Positions 54,925-64,000 are shown, counted from the stretch's first letter. The stretch is 64,000 bases of DNA from Rhizobium grahamii (GCF_009498215.1 NZ_CP043498.1:2634501-2698500); one strand, 5' to 3'. The notes: a model not told the origin generated them from the letters alone. Translations and numbers: made by a program.

Positions 54925-55776
54925 TTAAGTGCGCTGGAACACGGTGTTGGAAACCTGCTTCAGCGGCAAGTCGATTCCGGCGATGGACTCGGAGTGACCG
55001 ATGAACAGGTAGCCGCCGACGGCGAGACGATCGCACAATCGCTTGAGCACGCCCGCCTGCGTCGGCTTGTCGAAGTAGATCAGCACATTGCGGCAGAAGA
55101 TGATGTGCATGGCTTCGCCGACCGGATAGCTCTCGTCCATCAGGTTCATCCGGGCAAAACCGACCCTACTGCGCAGGAACGGCGAAATCCGGACCTCGCG
55201 GCGCGTCGGGCTCTTCGGCACCATGACGTACTTGCGCTGCATGTCGCGCGGCACCGGCTGGATCATGTCTTCGGCGTAGATGCCGAGGCGAGCGGCGTTC
55301 AACACGTCGGTACTGAGATCGGTTGCAAGGATCGTGTAGTCGACGTCGTTGCGCGCGCCGGCGAACTCCTCAAGGACCATCGCCATTGTGTAAGGCTCGG
55401 CACCCGTGGAGCACGCCGAACTCCACGTCCGGATGATGCGGACGCCGTTCCCGGCCAGCGTCGGCAACGCCGTCTGCTGCATATAGTCGAAGTGGCGGGC
55501 CTCCCGGAAGAAGTCCGTCTTGTTCGTGGTCACCGCATCGATCAGATAGACGGTCTCATGCTCGAGCCCGTCCTCGTGGAACAGGAAATCGCAATAGTCG
55601 TCGAAGGTCGCGTGGTTGGTCGCCCGAAGGCGACGCCGCAGGCGGCCTTCGAGCATCGTCAGTTTGGTCGGCGGCATCTTGATGCCGCTGTAGTCGTAGA
55701 TGAATCGGGCAAGCTTATCGAAATTGCGCTTGCTGATCCGATCTCCGATCTGGGTTTCTGCTGCAGCCATACTCAT
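54925..55776 (-). CDS. cheR: Chemotaxis protein methyltransferase CheR
   Basis: SAM-dependent receptor methyltransferase, 283 aa. The N-terminal helical domain (to about 85) is followed by the SAM-binding domain with [35 protein letters not shown] and [13 protein letters not shown] 55776 follows GGAG with a 9-nt spacer; another in-frame ATG at 55770 and a TTG at 55791 are alternatives. Lies between cheW and cheB. Confidence 0.96.
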   Translation of the reverse strand: MSMAAAETQIGDRISKRNFDKLARFIYDYSGIKMPPTKLTMLEGRLRRRLRATNHATFDDYCDFLFHEDGLEHETVYLIDAVTTNKTDFFREARHFDYMQQTALPTLAGNGVRIIRTWSSACSTGAEPYTMAMVLEEFAGARNDVDYTILATDLSTDVLNAARLGIYAEDMIQPVPRDMQRKYVMVPKSPTRREVRISPFLRSRVGFARMNLMDESYPVGEAMHIIFCRNVLIYFDKPTQAGVLKRLCDRLAVGGYLFIGHSESIAGIDLPLKQVSNTVFQRT

Positions 55777-55799
55777 GGATTGATGCTCCAAACGACCGA

Positions 55800-56276
55800 T
55801 CAGGCTGCCGATTGCAGGACCGACGCGTCTTCACGCGACAGCAGCCGTGCAAGATCGACGATGACGACGAACCCGCCTTCCCGGCGAACGACGCCGGCGA
55901 TGTAGTCCGAGCGCCAGCGCACGCCGATGTCGGGCGCCGCCTCGATCTGGTCACGCCGAAACGGCGTGACCTCGAAGACACGATCGGCAACGAGGCCGAG
56001 CGTCAGAACCCTGCTTTCCATCGGTACGTCGAGGACGAGAACACGCGTGTGGGGCGTGGGCACCGTCTTCGACATGCCGAGTTTCAGCCGAAGGTCGATC
56101 GTCGGCACGCCCTGGCCGCGCACGTCGCGAAGGCCAAGGAGATAGTCAGGACCGTTCGGAATCTTGAATGCTTCCGCATAGTCGAGAATTTCCCGAACCA
56201 CCTCTACCGGCACGGCGAAGGTCTCATCGCCGAGGCTGAAGGTGACGAACTGCGCTTCCAGGGATGCCGTTGCCAT
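55800..56276 (-). CDS. cheW: Chemotaxis adaptor CheW (downstream copy)
   Basis: Couples receptors to CheA, 158 aa, a single CheW domain: FVTFSLGDETFAVPVEVVREILD, LGLRDVRGQGVPTIDLRLKLG and GVRWRSDYIAGVVRREGGFVVIVDL. The start at 56276 is one base after the receptor stop and preceded by AAGGAAA. It is one of two cheW genes in the operon; the two differ clearly in sequence, so they may pair with different receptors. Confidence 0.95.
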   Translation of the reverse strand: MATASLEAQFVTFSLGDETFAVPVEVVREILDYAEAFKIPNGPDYLLGLRDVRGQGVPTIDLRLKLGMSKTVPTPHTRVLVLDVPMESRVLTLGLVADRVFEVTPFRRDQIEAAPDIGVRWRSDYIAGVVRREGGFVVIVDLARLLSREDASVLQSAA

Positions 56277-56277
56277 A

Positions 56278-58092
56278 TTATGCGCTTTCCTTGAAATCGG
56301 CGTCGCTGTCGTCAGGACCGCCCATGGCCAGATCAAGTGCAAAGCCCTTTGCCCGGGCCTGCTGAACCGAAACCGTGTTCGCAGCCGGTGCCTTGCTTGC
56401 CGGCTTGCGCGCGGCGGGAGCCGGACTGCGAACGCTGACGCGTGCTGCAGGGCTGCGGCTTGCACGGCTGCCTGCCATGTCGACCTTGAAGAAGGCGATC
56501 GACGTCTGCAGCTCCTCGGCCTGGCTTGCCAGTTCTTCCGAGGTCGCCGACATCTCTTCCGAGGCACCGGCGTTCTGCTGGGTCACCTTGTCAAGCTGCT
56601 GGATCGCTTCGTTGATCTGCGAGGCACCGATGTCCTGCTCGCGGCAGGCCGCGCTGATCTCGGAAACCAGTTCCGCGGTCTTGCGGATATCCGGAACGAG
56701 GCGGCCGAGCATGTCGCCGGCATCGCTTGCTGCCTTGACGGTATCGCCCGACATGGCGCTGATCTCGGCGGCAGCCGACTGGCTACGTTCAGCCAGCTTG
56801 CGGACTTCCGAGGCAACGACCGCAAAGCCCTTGCCATGTTCACCGGCACGAGCGGCTTCGACGGCAGCGTTCAGAGCCAGCAGATCGGTCTGACGAGCAA
56901 TTTCCTGGACGATGCTGATCTTCTCGGCGATCGTGCGCATGGCGTCGACCGCGCGGGAAACGGCTTCGCCGCTTGCCTCTGCATCCTTGGCGGACTGGCG
57001 CGCGATCTTTTCCGTCTGTGCGGCGTTGTCGGCGTTCTGCTTGATGTTGGAAGCCATTTCCTCCATCGCGGCAGACGCTTCTTCAGCCGAGGCAGCCTGC
57101 TCCGTTGCACCCTGCGAGACCTGCTCCGAGCTAGCGGAAAGCTCCTGGCTACCGGCAGAGACGTTCTCGGCGGCCGAAAGCGCATCGGCAACGACGCCGC
57201 GAAGACGTTCGACCATCTGCTCCAGCGCGAGGCCGAGCGTGTCCTTGTCGGAGAGCGGCTTCGGCGAAACCGTCAGATCGCCGTTGGAGATCTGGTTGGC
57301 GATACCGGCGGTGATGCGCAGGTTGCCGGTCATCGTCGACATCGCGTTGACGAGATCGCGGATTTCATCGTTGCTCTTGTGTTCGATGTTCTGATCGAGG
57401 TCACCGATGGCAACGGCGTCGGCAAGATTGACGGCACGCTTCAGACCGCGGGAAATGTTGAGCGAAATCCAGGTCGCGCAGCCGAGCGAGAAGACGATCA
57501 GCACGATGGTCATGGAAACGAGGATGAAGCGCGAGTTGGCGTACTGAACGTCGGTTGCCTGGTCGGTCTCCTGGACATTCCCGGAGATCGTCTCGGTCAT
57601 GTCTTCCATGACCTTGAGCGCCTTGTTCATGACATCACGGCCTTCGTGCATCGTCAGCGAGGTCGCATGGGCGTTCGATTCCGTCGTGTTCTGCGTTGCA
57701 AGATCGGCGATCTGCTTCTGGATCGGCGCATACTGCTCATAGAGCGACTTGAACTGCGCTGCCTGGTTGCGCACGTCAGGATCGGCAGATCCCGCAAGCT
57801 TCTCGGTCAGCGCCTGGATATCGGCCTGCCGGCTGAGGAGCGACTTTACGAAGTCGGCGATTTCGCTCGGCTCTGTGTTCAGGATCGCATTCTTTTCGGC
57901 ACGAACCGTGCCGTTGAACATCTCGCTGAGCGAGACGACGTTCTTGAGGTCGGCGATCGGTTCGTCGACCATTTCGGTAATAGCCGAGTTCAACGAGGAG
58001 AGATTGTAGATTGCGAGGCCCGCCATCGTTCCGCTGAGCAGGATGACGGCGGCAAAAACCAACGCAAGCTTTAGCTTGATTGTTAGGCGCAT
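56278..58092 (-). CDS. Methyl-accepting chemotaxis protein (operon copy 2)
   Basis: 604-aa receptor. TM1 (about 8-30), a helical periplasmic sensor of about 155 residues resembling a four-helix bundle, TM2 (about 188-210) and HAMP (about 211-262). The signalling domain has [32 protein letters not shown]. It ends with an Ala/Pro-rich tail and a conserved end (RAKGFALD...DADFKESA) shared with the next receptor. Nucleotides 56480-57216 are about 93% identical to 58520-59256 in that gene. GGAG lies seven bases before ATG 58092. Confidence 0.94.
   Translation of the reverse strand: MRLTIKLKLALVFAAVILLSGTMAGLAIYNLSSLNSAITEMVDEPIADLKNVVSLSEMFNGTVRAEKNAILNTEPSEIADFVKSLLSRQADIQALTEKLAGSADPDVRNQAAQFKSLYEQYAPIQKQIADLATQNTTESNAHATSLTMHEGRDVMNKALKVMEDMTETISGNVQETDQATDVQYANSRFILVSMTIVLIVFSLGCATWISLNISRGLKRAVNLADAVAIGDLDQNIEHKSNDEIRDLVNAMSTMTGNLRITAGIANQISNGDLTVSPKPLSDKDTLGLALEQMVERLRGVVADALSAAENVSAGSQELSASSEQVSQGATEQAASAEEASAAMEEMASNIKQNADNAAQTEKIARQSAKDAEASGEAVSRAVDAMRTIAEKISIVQEIARQTDLLALNAAVEAARAGEHGKGFAVVASEVRKLAERSQSAAAEISAMSGDTVKAASDAGDMLGRLVPDIRKTAELVSEISAACREQDIGASQINEAIQQLDKVTQQNAGASEEMSATSEELASQAEELQTSIAFFKVDMAGSRASRSPAARVSVRSPAPAARKPASKAPAANTVSVQQARAKGFALDLAMGGPDDSDADFKESA
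56480..57216 (-). repeat. Direct repeat, copy A (receptor signalling domain)
   Basis: Aligns without gaps to 58520-59256 at an exact offset of 2040 bp. I count about 51 mismatches in 737 bp, and 56867-56957 is identical over 91 bp. It covers the methylation helices and signalling tip of both receptors, whereas the sensor regions are unrelated. Confidence 0.85.
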
Positions 58093-58308
58093 GAGTAGAC
58101 TCCAGAGACTGGGAATGCTTCGGCAGAATTGCCGGGGAGGATGAACGTCCGAATGCCAAGCACCGGCCGAACGTGGAATCGGGAGGAAAAAAGAGCCTTA
58201 CATCTACTCTTGCGTGAGTGGATGGCGGTGCCAGCCACGCCTCCAACGTTGACATACGTTGGCATCCATGAGTCGCGGCCAGTCGCCTGGCCACGACCCT
58301 GTTCGTTA
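58093..58308. other. Intergenic region between the two operon receptors
   Basis: 216 bp, the longest gap inside the che operon. It holds CCAACGT-TGACAT-ACGTTGG (58243-58262), a perfect 7-bp inverted repeat, and GGCCAG-GCGA-CTGGCC just after the upstream receptor stop (minus strand). The latter may be a weak terminator. A promoter for the 58092 receptor could lie here, splitting the operon. Confidence 0.45.
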
Positions 58309-60006
58309 TTAGGCGCTCTCGCGGAAGTCGTCGTCGCCCGCATCGGGGCCACCCATCGACATGTCGAGAGCAAAACCTTTGGCGCGGGCCTGCTGAGCAG
58401 CGACGCTGCCGCGCCCGTGATTGCTGGTCGAGGCGACCGGTGCCCGGCGTACGACCGTTGCGGCGGGCTTTGCCGTGGACTTCGCAGGCTTGCGGGCGCT
58501 GACCTTGGCTCCGGCGGTATCGACCTTGAAGAAGGCGATCGACGCCTGCAGCTCTTCGGCCTGCGCCGCCAGTTCTTCCGAGGTCGCCGACATCTCTTCC
58601 GAGGCGCCGGCGTTCTGCTGGGTCACCTTGTCGAGCTGCTGGATCGCTTCGTTGATCTGCGAGGCACCGATGTCCTGCTCGCGGCAGGCGGCGCTGATCT
58701 CGGAAACCAGTTCGGCGGTCTTGCGGATATCCGGCACCAGACGACCGAGCATATCGCCGGCATCGCTTGCTGCCTTCACCGTATCGCTCGACATGGCGCT
58801 GATCTCGGCGGCAGCCGACTGGCTGCGTTCGGCGAGCTTGCGCACTTCCGAAGCGACGACCGCAAAGCCCTTGCCATGTTCACCGGCACGAGCAGCTTCG
58901 ACGGCGGCGTTCAGAGCCAGCAGATCGGTCTGACGAGCAATTTCCTGGACGATGCTGATCTTCTCGGCGATCGTGCGCATGGCGTCGACCGCGCGGGTCA
59001 CGGCAGCACCGCTCTCCTCGGCATCCTTGGCGGACTGGCGAGCGATCTTTTCCGTCTGCGCGGCGTTGTCGGCGTTCTGCTTGATGTTGGCGGCCATCTC
59101 TTCCATCGAGGCGGACGCTTCTTCAGCCGAGGCAGCCTGCTCCGTTGCACCCTGCGAGACCTGCTCCGAGCTGGCGGAGAGTTCCTGGCTGCCGGCAGAG
59201 ACGTTCTCGGCGGCGGAAAGCGCATCGGCAACGACACCGCGAAGGCGCTCGATCATGACATTAACATTGCCGAGCAGTTCGCCGATCTCGTCGCGATTGG
59301 TGATCTCGGCCGTCTTCGTCAGATCGCCTTCAGCGACGTCCCGAACGGCGGCGTTCGCACGCGAAAGCCCCTTGGAGATGCTGTTCGCAATCCAGAACGC
59401 GGTTACGGCGGCGAAGAGGAAAGCAATACCGACCGAGATGATCATGGTCAGGCGGGTTGCCTGGTAGCTTGCCTCGGCATCGTCATCGGCCGTGTCCATG
59501 CGGTCTTTCTCAAGCTTGAGAATTTCAGCAAGTGTCGTGTCGATTTCGTTTGCCGCTGCGCGAGCCGTGGTGACGGAGATGTTGGCGGCACCTTCCGTGT
59601 TACCGGCCTTCATCATGGCGCGGATCTGGTCGTCAGCCTCGAAGAACCTCTTCGAGAGTTCCCCGATCTTCTCCCAGCGCGGTTTGCCCTGCTCCGTCGC
59701 GATCTTCAGAACAGCTGCGAGCGATTCCGCGAATTCCTTGCGTCCGGCGTCACCCTTGGTGATGGCGCCGTCCATTTCCTGCGCATCCTTGGCCATCAGC
59801 AAGTTCTTCTGCTGGCGGATCGCCTGCAACTGACCGATGTTGATTTCCTGTGCAAGTTCGAGGCGGGCTGCAGGCCCGGCCAGAACCGCACCGATAGAGT
59901 CATTCAAGCCGCTCAGGCTTATGATCGAATAGGCAGACGTTCCGATCAGCATCAGTATGATGAAGCTGAAGGCTGCCACCAGCTTCGTCTTGATTGTCAG
60001 TCGCAT
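58309..60006 (-). CDS. Methyl-accepting chemotaxis protein (operon copy 1)
   Basis: 565-aa receptor. TM1 (about 8-30), helical periplasmic domain of about 155 residues with no close similarity to its neighbour, TM2 (about 190-210), HAMP (about 211-265) and a signalling domain nearly identical to the neighbour's from [20 protein letters not shown] onward. It ends [28 protein letters not shown] 60006 has AAGGGG six bases upstream. It lies 29 bp after cheW. Probably a tandem duplicate whose sensor has diverged or been swapped. Confidence 0.94.
   Translation of the reverse strand: MRLTIKTKLVAAFSFIILMLIGTSAYSIISLSGLNDSIGAVLAGPAARLELAQEINIGQLQAIRQQKNLLMAKDAQEMDGAITKGDAGRKEFAESLAAVLKIATEQGKPRWEKIGELSKRFFEADDQIRAMMKAGNTEGAANISVTTARAAANEIDTTLAEILKLEKDRMDTADDDAEASYQATRLTMIISVGIAFLFAAVTAFWIANSISKGLSRANAAVRDVAEGDLTKTAEITNRDEIGELLGNVNVMIERLRGVVADALSAAENVSAGSQELSASSEQVSQGATEQAASAEEASASMEEMAANIKQNADNAAQTEKIARQSAKDAEESGAAVTRAVDAMRTIAEKISIVQEIARQTDLLALNAAVEAARAGEHGKGFAVVASEVRKLAERSQSAAAEISAMSSDTVKAASDAGDMLGRLVPDIRKTAELVSEISAACREQDIGASQINEAIQQLDKVTQQNAGASEEMSATSEELAAQAEELQASIAFFKVDTAGAKVSARKPAKSTAKPAATVVRRAPVASTSNHGRGSVAAQQARAKGFALDMSMGGPDAGDDDFRESA
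58520..59256 (-). repeat. Direct repeat, copy B (receptor signalling domain)
   Basis: Partner of 56480-57216, same strand, no indels over 737 bp. Recombination between copies would delete 2040 bp and leave one chimeric receptor in frame. Confidence 0.85.
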
Positions 60007-60035
60007 TGTTAACCCCTTTTACTCGATGAAGCCTC

Positions 60036-60539
60036 TCAGGTGGCGGAACCCGACGCTTCGTGACGTGCTGAAAAAATCTCGCGCAGATTGGGAAGAATAA
60101 TGAATTCTCCCCCCCGCTTGACGAGGCAGTTGATGTAGTCGGCTCGCCAGCGCATGCCGACGCTTGGTGGTGGCTCGCTCGCCGTCTTGGAGAGCGTCGT
60201 CACTTCATTGACCTTGTCGGTACGCAGTCCAACGAGTGTCGCTTCACCCTCGAGATCGATCTCGATCACGATGATGCGGCTGTCGATGGTCGCCTCGGTG
60301 GCTTCCATGCCGAAGGCAAGCCGCAGATCGGCAAGCGGAATGACCTTGCCGCGGAAATTGATGACGCTGGCGACAAATGGCTGTGCACCGGGGACCGCCG
60401 TTTCAGGCAGCAGGTCAAGGATTTCCTGGACGATGACGGCTTCCAGCGCGAAGGTCTCGCCGTTCATGTCGAAGGTCAGGACCTCGACTTCGTCGGCATA
60501 GTCCCAATGGTGATCCAGTCTTTCAGCTACCGCGCTCAT
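60036..60539 (-). CDS. cheW: Chemotaxis adaptor CheW (upstream copy)
   Basis: 167-aa CheW protein with a 17-residue N-terminal extension before the domain (VLTFDMNGETFALEAVIVQEILD, ASVINFRGKVIPLADLRLAFG, GMRWRADYINCLVKRGGEFIILPNL). The start overlaps the cheA stop by four bases (ATGA), so translation is coupled and CheA:CheW amounts would be balanced. Confidence 0.95.
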   Translation of the reverse strand: MSAVAERLDHHWDYADEVEVLTFDMNGETFALEAVIVQEILDLLPETAVPGAQPFVASVINFRGKVIPLADLRLAFGMEATEATIDSRIIVIEIDLEGEATLVGLRTDKVNEVTTLSKTASEPPPSVGMRWRADYINCLVKRGGEFIILPNLREIFSARHEASGSAT

Positions 60540-62578
60540 CCTGCCACCCGCATCTGTGTTTCCTGTTGCTGACCGGCCGCCACGAGATGGCCGACGTCGA
60601 GAATGAGAGCGACGCTGCCGTCGCCGAGAATGGTCGCGCCGGAGAAGGTCGCGACGTCGTTGTGCAGCTTCGACATCGATTTGATGACCGTCTGGTGGTC
60701 ACCGATGATCTGATCGACGACGAGGCCGACACGCTCGGTGCCCGTCGAGATGACGACGACCTTCTGGTGCACATCAGGCTTGGTGCCGGTCCGGAAGAGA
60801 TCCCGCAGACGCAGGAACGGAACCAGGCTGTCGCGCAGCGAGATGAAGCTGCGGCCGCGCGAACGCAGGTCTTCTTCCAGCGAGAGCTCCAGGCATTCCT
60901 CCACCGCGGAGAGCGGGATGACGTACCGGCCGGAACCGACACGAACGAGCAGGCCATCGATGATGGCGAGCGTCAGCGGAATGCGCAGGGAAACCTCTGA
61001 ACCTTCCCCTGGAACACTTTCGATATCGATAGCGCCACGAAGGGCCTCGACGGTCTTCTTCACCACATCCATGCCGACGCCGCGGCCGGAGAGATTGGTA
61101 ATCTGCGCGGCGGTCGAAAAACCCGGCGCAAAGATCAGTTGCAGCAGCTCGGAGTCGGACAGCGGCTGACCGGGCGCGATCAGACCAGACGATTCCGCCT
61201 TGGCACGGACCCGCTCCCGGTTGATGCCGCGGCCATCATCCTTGATCGAGATGATCACCTCGCCACCCGCCTGTCGGGCCGAAAGCGTCACGGTACCGGC
61301 TTCGAGCTTGCCTGCAGCCAAGCGATCCTCAGGTGTCTCAAGCCCGTGGTCGATGGAGTTGCGCACGAGATGCACCAGCGGATCGGCGAGCCGCTCGATC
61401 ACGGTCTTGTCGACCTCGGTGCTTTCGCCTTCGGTCACCAGCTCGATGACCTTGCCGGTTTCGCGGGCGAGATCATGCACGAGGCGGCGGAAGCGCGAGA
61501 ACAGCGTCGCGACCGGCACCATGCGGAGCACCATCATCGTGTCGCGCAATTCACCTGAAAGGCGTTCGATTTCTTCCGAAACAGAGCGAAGGGCGATATC
61601 CGTGCTGGCGCTCGCCAACTGGCTCAGGCGTGACTGTGCAATGACGAGTTCGCCGACGCGATCCATCAGCTCGTCCAGCCGTTCAGCCGGAACGCGGACG
61701 TTTTCGGTTGCCTTTGCCTGGCGGTGATCGGCGACCGCAGCCGCTTCCTTCCTGGCGGGAACGGCTTCGACCGGCTTGAACTCCGGCTTTGAAACCGGCG
61801 GTGCGACGGGCAGAGCCGCAGCGGGGGCGGCAACAACAGGCGCAGCCGGTTCAGCGGCCTGCGCGGATGGAGCAGCGATTTCCTGTACGTCGAGTTCCAT
61901 GTCGTCCATCACGAAGATGAAGACATCATCGATCGCCGAGCGATCCTGTTCGCTGGTCAGCAGCACGTCCCAGGAGACATAGAGCTCGGTGGGAACAAGT
62001 TCGTCGAGTGCAGGAATGGCCGCCGTATTCGCACGAATGCTGCATTCGCCGAGATCGCGCAGTTCGTCGAGCAGACCCAATGGGTTGGTTCCGTTCGCCA
62101 TCGCGTTCGACGGCAGGCCGAAGCGAATCCGCCATGTCGTCGTCTTTTTTGCCGGTGCGGCAGCAACGGGTGCGGCGACTGCCGCAACGGCAGGCGCCTG
62201 GGCGTTGTCACCGACGGCTGCCTGCAGCTGAGCCAGAAGCTTGTGCCCGGTATCGCCGTGATCGGCATCGGGCCGGTCGACCAGCGCACGCATATGGTCC
62301 TGCGCGGCAAGCACGGCCGCGACCAGTTCCGCCGTCGCCGGCACTTCGCCCTTGCGAACGCGATCAAATGCCGTTTCGCAATGATGGGTAAATGCGGCAA
62401 GCGCATCGAACCCGAACATGGAGCCCGAGCCCTTCAGCGTATGGAGGCCGCGAAATACCGCGTCGACCAGGTCCTTGTCGTCGAGCTGATGCGTAAGGTC
62501 GAGGAGACCTGCCTCGATCGTTTCGAGGCATTCCGCAGCCTCGGTGCGAAACACGGCTACCGGGTCGAGAGAACTCAT
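60536..62578 (-). CDS. cheA: Chemotaxis sensor histidine kinase CheA
   Basis: Class II histidine kinase, 680 aa. P1 domain with phosphorylated His46 in FRGLHTLKGSGSMFGFDALAA. A Pro/Ala-rich linker and P2-like region (about 135-300), dimerisation helices (about 300-365), ATP domain with HLVRNSIDHGLE, IKDDGRGINRERV and GRGVGMDVV, and a C-terminal CheW-like domain (about 540-680). It overlaps cheY upstream and cheW downstream by four bases each. Confidence 0.97.
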   Translation of the reverse strand: MSSLDPVAVFRTEAAECLETIEAGLLDLTHQLDDKDLVDAVFRGLHTLKGSGSMFGFDALAAFTHHCETAFDRVRKGEVPATAELVAAVLAAQDHMRALVDRPDADHGDTGHKLLAQLQAAVGDNAQAPAVAAVAAPVAAAPAKKTTTWRIRFGLPSNAMANGTNPLGLLDELRDLGECSIRANTAAIPALDELVPTELYVSWDVLLTSEQDRSAIDDVFIFVMDDMELDVQEIAAPSAQAAEPAAPVVAAPAAALPVAPPVSKPEFKPVEAVPARKEAAAVADHRQAKATENVRVPAERLDELMDRVGELVIAQSRLSQLASASTDIALRSVSEEIERLSGELRDTMMVLRMVPVATLFSRFRRLVHDLARETGKVIELVTEGESTEVDKTVIERLADPLVHLVRNSIDHGLETPEDRLAAGKLEAGTVTLSARQAGGEVIISIKDDGRGINRERVRAKAESSGLIAPGQPLSDSELLQLIFAPGFSTAAQITNLSGRGVGMDVVKKTVEALRGAIDIESVPGEGSEVSLRIPLTLAIIDGLLVRVGSGRYVIPLSAVEECLELSLEEDLRSRGRSFISLRDSLVPFLRLRDLFRTGTKPDVHQKVVVISTGTERVGLVVDQIIGDHQTVIKSMSKLHNDVATFSGATILGDGSVALILDVGHLVAAGQQQETQMRVAG

Positions 62579-62943
62579 CTGCCGAGAACCTTCTTGACGA
62601 TTTTCACCAGATTTTCAGGATCGAACGGCTTCGTCAGCCAGCCGGTTGCGCCCGCCGCCTTTGCGCGCGCCTTGAGGTCGGCATCCGACTCCGTGGTCAG
62701 GAAGATGATCGGCACGCCCGTATGGGTCGGGAGCTTGCGCAGCTCCTCGATCATCGTCAGGCCGTCCATAACAGGCATGTTGAGGTCGGTAACGATCAGG
62801 TCGAAATGCGCGGACTTTGCCGTCGCAAGACCTTCGGCGCCGTTGACCGCCTCCGTTACCGTATAGCCGGCATTGCCCAACGTGACCTTGGTGGTCAGAC
62901 GGATACTTGCCGAGTCATCGACAGTCAGAATATTGGCGCTCAT
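62575..62943 (-). CDS. cheY: Chemotaxis response regulator CheY
   Basis: Single receiver domain, 122 aa. Acidic pocket D9-D10, phosphoacceptor D53 in LIVTDLNMPVMDGL, Thr in IIFLTTESD and Lys in GWLTKPFDP. It overlaps the STAS gene and cheA (ATGA junctions). It resembles CheY/phosphate-sink regulators; whether it acts on the motor is unknown. Confidence 0.96.
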   Translation of the reverse strand: MSANILTVDDSASIRLTTKVTLGNAGYTVTEAVNGAEGLATAKSAHFDLIVTDLNMPVMDGLTMIEELRKLPTHTGVPIIFLTTESDADLKARAKAAGATGWLTKPFDPENLVKIVKKVLGR

Positions 62944-63268
62944 GGCATGACCTCTTTATGCAACCAGAACTGTGCGTCTTCGCGATTGAAGGCTTCCACG
63001 AAGCCCGCGCGTTCGAGAACTTTCAGGACGTGTCCCCCGCGGGGGAAGCGAGCGCGATCGTCTTTCCGCTCGCTTTGGCGAACCGACGCGCGGATTCGAC
63101 AAGCTGAACGAAACTCAGATCTGCTTCTGCGTTTTCGCCTATATCAAGAAAAACGGAATCATTACTTTGAAATGATTCAGTAATTTTCTGGCTCAACTCT
63201 GAGATATTCCTAATGCTTAGGATGTCAGGCAGAGAAATATGTTGCCTATACTGGCCACTGGCACTCAA
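62940..63268 (-). CDS. STAS-domain protein, apparent single-base frameshift, TTG start
   Basis: First gene of the che operon, about 109 aa if one base is restored. From TTG 63268 (preceded by AGGAGG, five bases) it reads through ISLPDILSIRNISELSQKI, DSVFLDIGENAEADLSFVQLVESARRFAKASGKTIALASPAG and then meets a premature TGA at 63023. One extra G or C in the runs at 63034-63045 restores GHVLKVLERAGFVEAFNRED and AQFWLHKEVMP, whose stop overlaps cheY by ATGA like the other junctions. STAS proteins of this size act as anti-sigma-antagonist-like switches. The 5' part is less GC-rich than its neighbours. Confidence 0.75.
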
Positions 63269-63612
63269 TTCGGCCTCCTGGGACGGAGAAATACTTTTTC
63301 GACCCAAAAACGAATCTCACGATAGGCTTAACGGGGAGTAAAGTCCGGTTGTACAGGAATGCAATTAAGACGAGTCTGGACTCCCTGAATTCTCACCCGG
63401 GAGAAATTATAGTGAACGTCGCTCAACTTATAAAAAGCGATTTAAAACCAATATCTTGATTCAAGAGACACGCGTCGGATGGCCATGTGCGGGTGCTTTT
63501 TCATGCTCCGTTAATCACAACGCAGGCGAGTCCGGAATGTTTACCTCCCGTTTCCATCCACTCCCGTAGAAATAGTCCCCAACCTGCCAGACTTATAGGT
63601 AAAGGAAATAAA
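63269..63612. promoter_or_regulatory. Divergent promoter region of the che operon
   Basis: 344 bp between the STAS gene and the GTG-initiated gene on plus. AT-rich around 63410-63480. It must hold promoters for both units; I see no motif strong enough to name. A TTG at 63307 is an alternative STAS start. Confidence 0.4.
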
Positions 63613-64000
63613 GTGACAAACGGGGCGGCATCGGCAATAGGCGCATTCGAGATCTCCGGATCAGGCGTCAGCGACACGTTGGAAGCGGCACGTATCCAGG
63701 TCGAGGAACGTTTTCTCGAAGGTGGATCGGTGCTGCTGTCCGTCATGGACGGCCTCAACCAGCTGTTGAACTCGCTCGACAGCGTCACCAGTGCATTGAA
63801 CGCCAGCGAAGGCAGTGATGCCGGCGCGGACCTGCGTACAACGGTGAAGAACCTGACGGAATTGCCGGAAGCCGAACGGGCACGTCACGGCGCGCTCTCT
63901 GCCCTCGCCGACAGCAGCCATTCGCTCCGCAAGCATGTCGCGGACATGCAGGAGACGATGCGCTATTTGCGGACATTTGCCGTGACGGTGAAGATCACCG
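63613..64000 (+). CDS. Coiled-coil protein beside the chemotaxis operon (3' end beyond window), GTG start
   Basis: Open frame from GTG 63613 to the right edge, at least 129 codons. AAAGGA lies six bases upstream. The start reads MTNGAASAIGAFEISG, followed by long helices (SDTLEAARIQVEERFLEGGSVLLSVMDGLNQLLNSL, later LADSSHSLRKHVADMQETMRYLRTF). The composition is like receptor or adaptor coiled coils, with no membrane segment so far. It is divergent from the che operon. The family cannot be named from this fragment; a soluble chemotaxis accessory or receptor-like protein is a guess. Confidence 0.75.
   Translation, partial: MTNGAASAIGAFEISGSGVSDTLEAARIQVEERFLEGGSVLLSVMDGLNQLLNSLDSVTSALNASEGSDAGADLRTTVKNLTELPEAERARHGALSALADSSHSLRKHVADMQETMRYLRTFAVTVKIT

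Noticed and set aside
1..64000. CRISPR arrays, IS elements, integrases, tRNA or rRNA genes
   Set aside because: No regularly spaced repeats, no transposase or integrase frames, and no cloverleaf or rRNA-like sequence noticed on either strand.

Overview
The window looks like chromosome of an alphaproteobacterium of the Rhizobiaceae (Rhizobium/Agrobacterium/Sinorhizobium type). Supporting this are high GC, a tolQRAB-pal operon next to ybgC, an sqdBDC sulfolipid cluster, an lpiA-acvB pair, rcdA with CtrA boxes, a tkt-gap-pgk-class I fba block, and alpha-type small proteins (DUF1127, DUF1192, DUF4164, ZapA). I see no tRNA, rRNA, CRISPR array, transposase or integrase. Species assignment is inference.

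Layout. 0-7.4 kb (minus strand): ybgC, a chemoreceptor gene, tolQ, tolR, tolA, tolB and the start of pal, for the Tol-Pal envelope machine. 7.4-11.2 kb (plus): sqdB-sqdD-sqdC for sulfoquinovosyl diacylglycerol, then an Ala-rich coiled-coil protein. 11.3-22.5 kb (mostly plus): 5-FCL, YmdB-type phosphodiesterase, an MBL-fold protein, yebC, an IalB-like and an SH3 protein, then ruvC-ruvA-ruvB, with a stress flavoprotein, an LLM oxidoreductase and a second chemoreceptor on minus. 22.5-31.5 kb: dinB, then minus-strand acvB/lpiA, an MscS channel, gnd, yigZ and DUF1127. 31.9-32.8 kb (minus): a 6S RNA candidate, zapA and DUF4164. 33-41.3 kb (plus): tkt, gap, a small acidic protein, a K+/H+ antiporter gene, pgk and fba. 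41.6-53.8 kb: PhzF, MFS, DUF1192, an intergenic region with two perfect CtrA motifs and a putative sRNA, rcdA, deaminase, rpmE, ABC exporter, a membrane protein under an unusual palindromic promoter, YegP, a MotA/MotB-like pair, suhB, and a TetR/SDR pair. 53.8-64 kb (minus): a chemosensory operon STAS-cheY-cheA-cheW-mcp-mcp-cheW-cheR-cheB. A divergent GTG-initiated coiled-coil gene runs off the right edge.

Main observations. (1) Relative to the usual rhizobial order zapA-6S-5FCL-ymdB-yebC-ruvCAB-ybgC-tolQRAB-pal, the 5FCL-to-ruvB segment is flipped here, which suggests an inversion. (2) Three genes (sqdC, the K+/H+ antiporter gene and the STAS gene) each lack exactly one base within or beside a G/C run. 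This points to sequencing indels or to real frameshifts. (3) The rcdA upstream region carries two perfect TTAA-N7-TTAA CtrA motifs flanking a structured, terminator-ended stretch that could be a CtrA-controlled sRNA. (4) Two adjacent chemoreceptor genes share about 735 bp at roughly 93% identity by hand count, with no indels.
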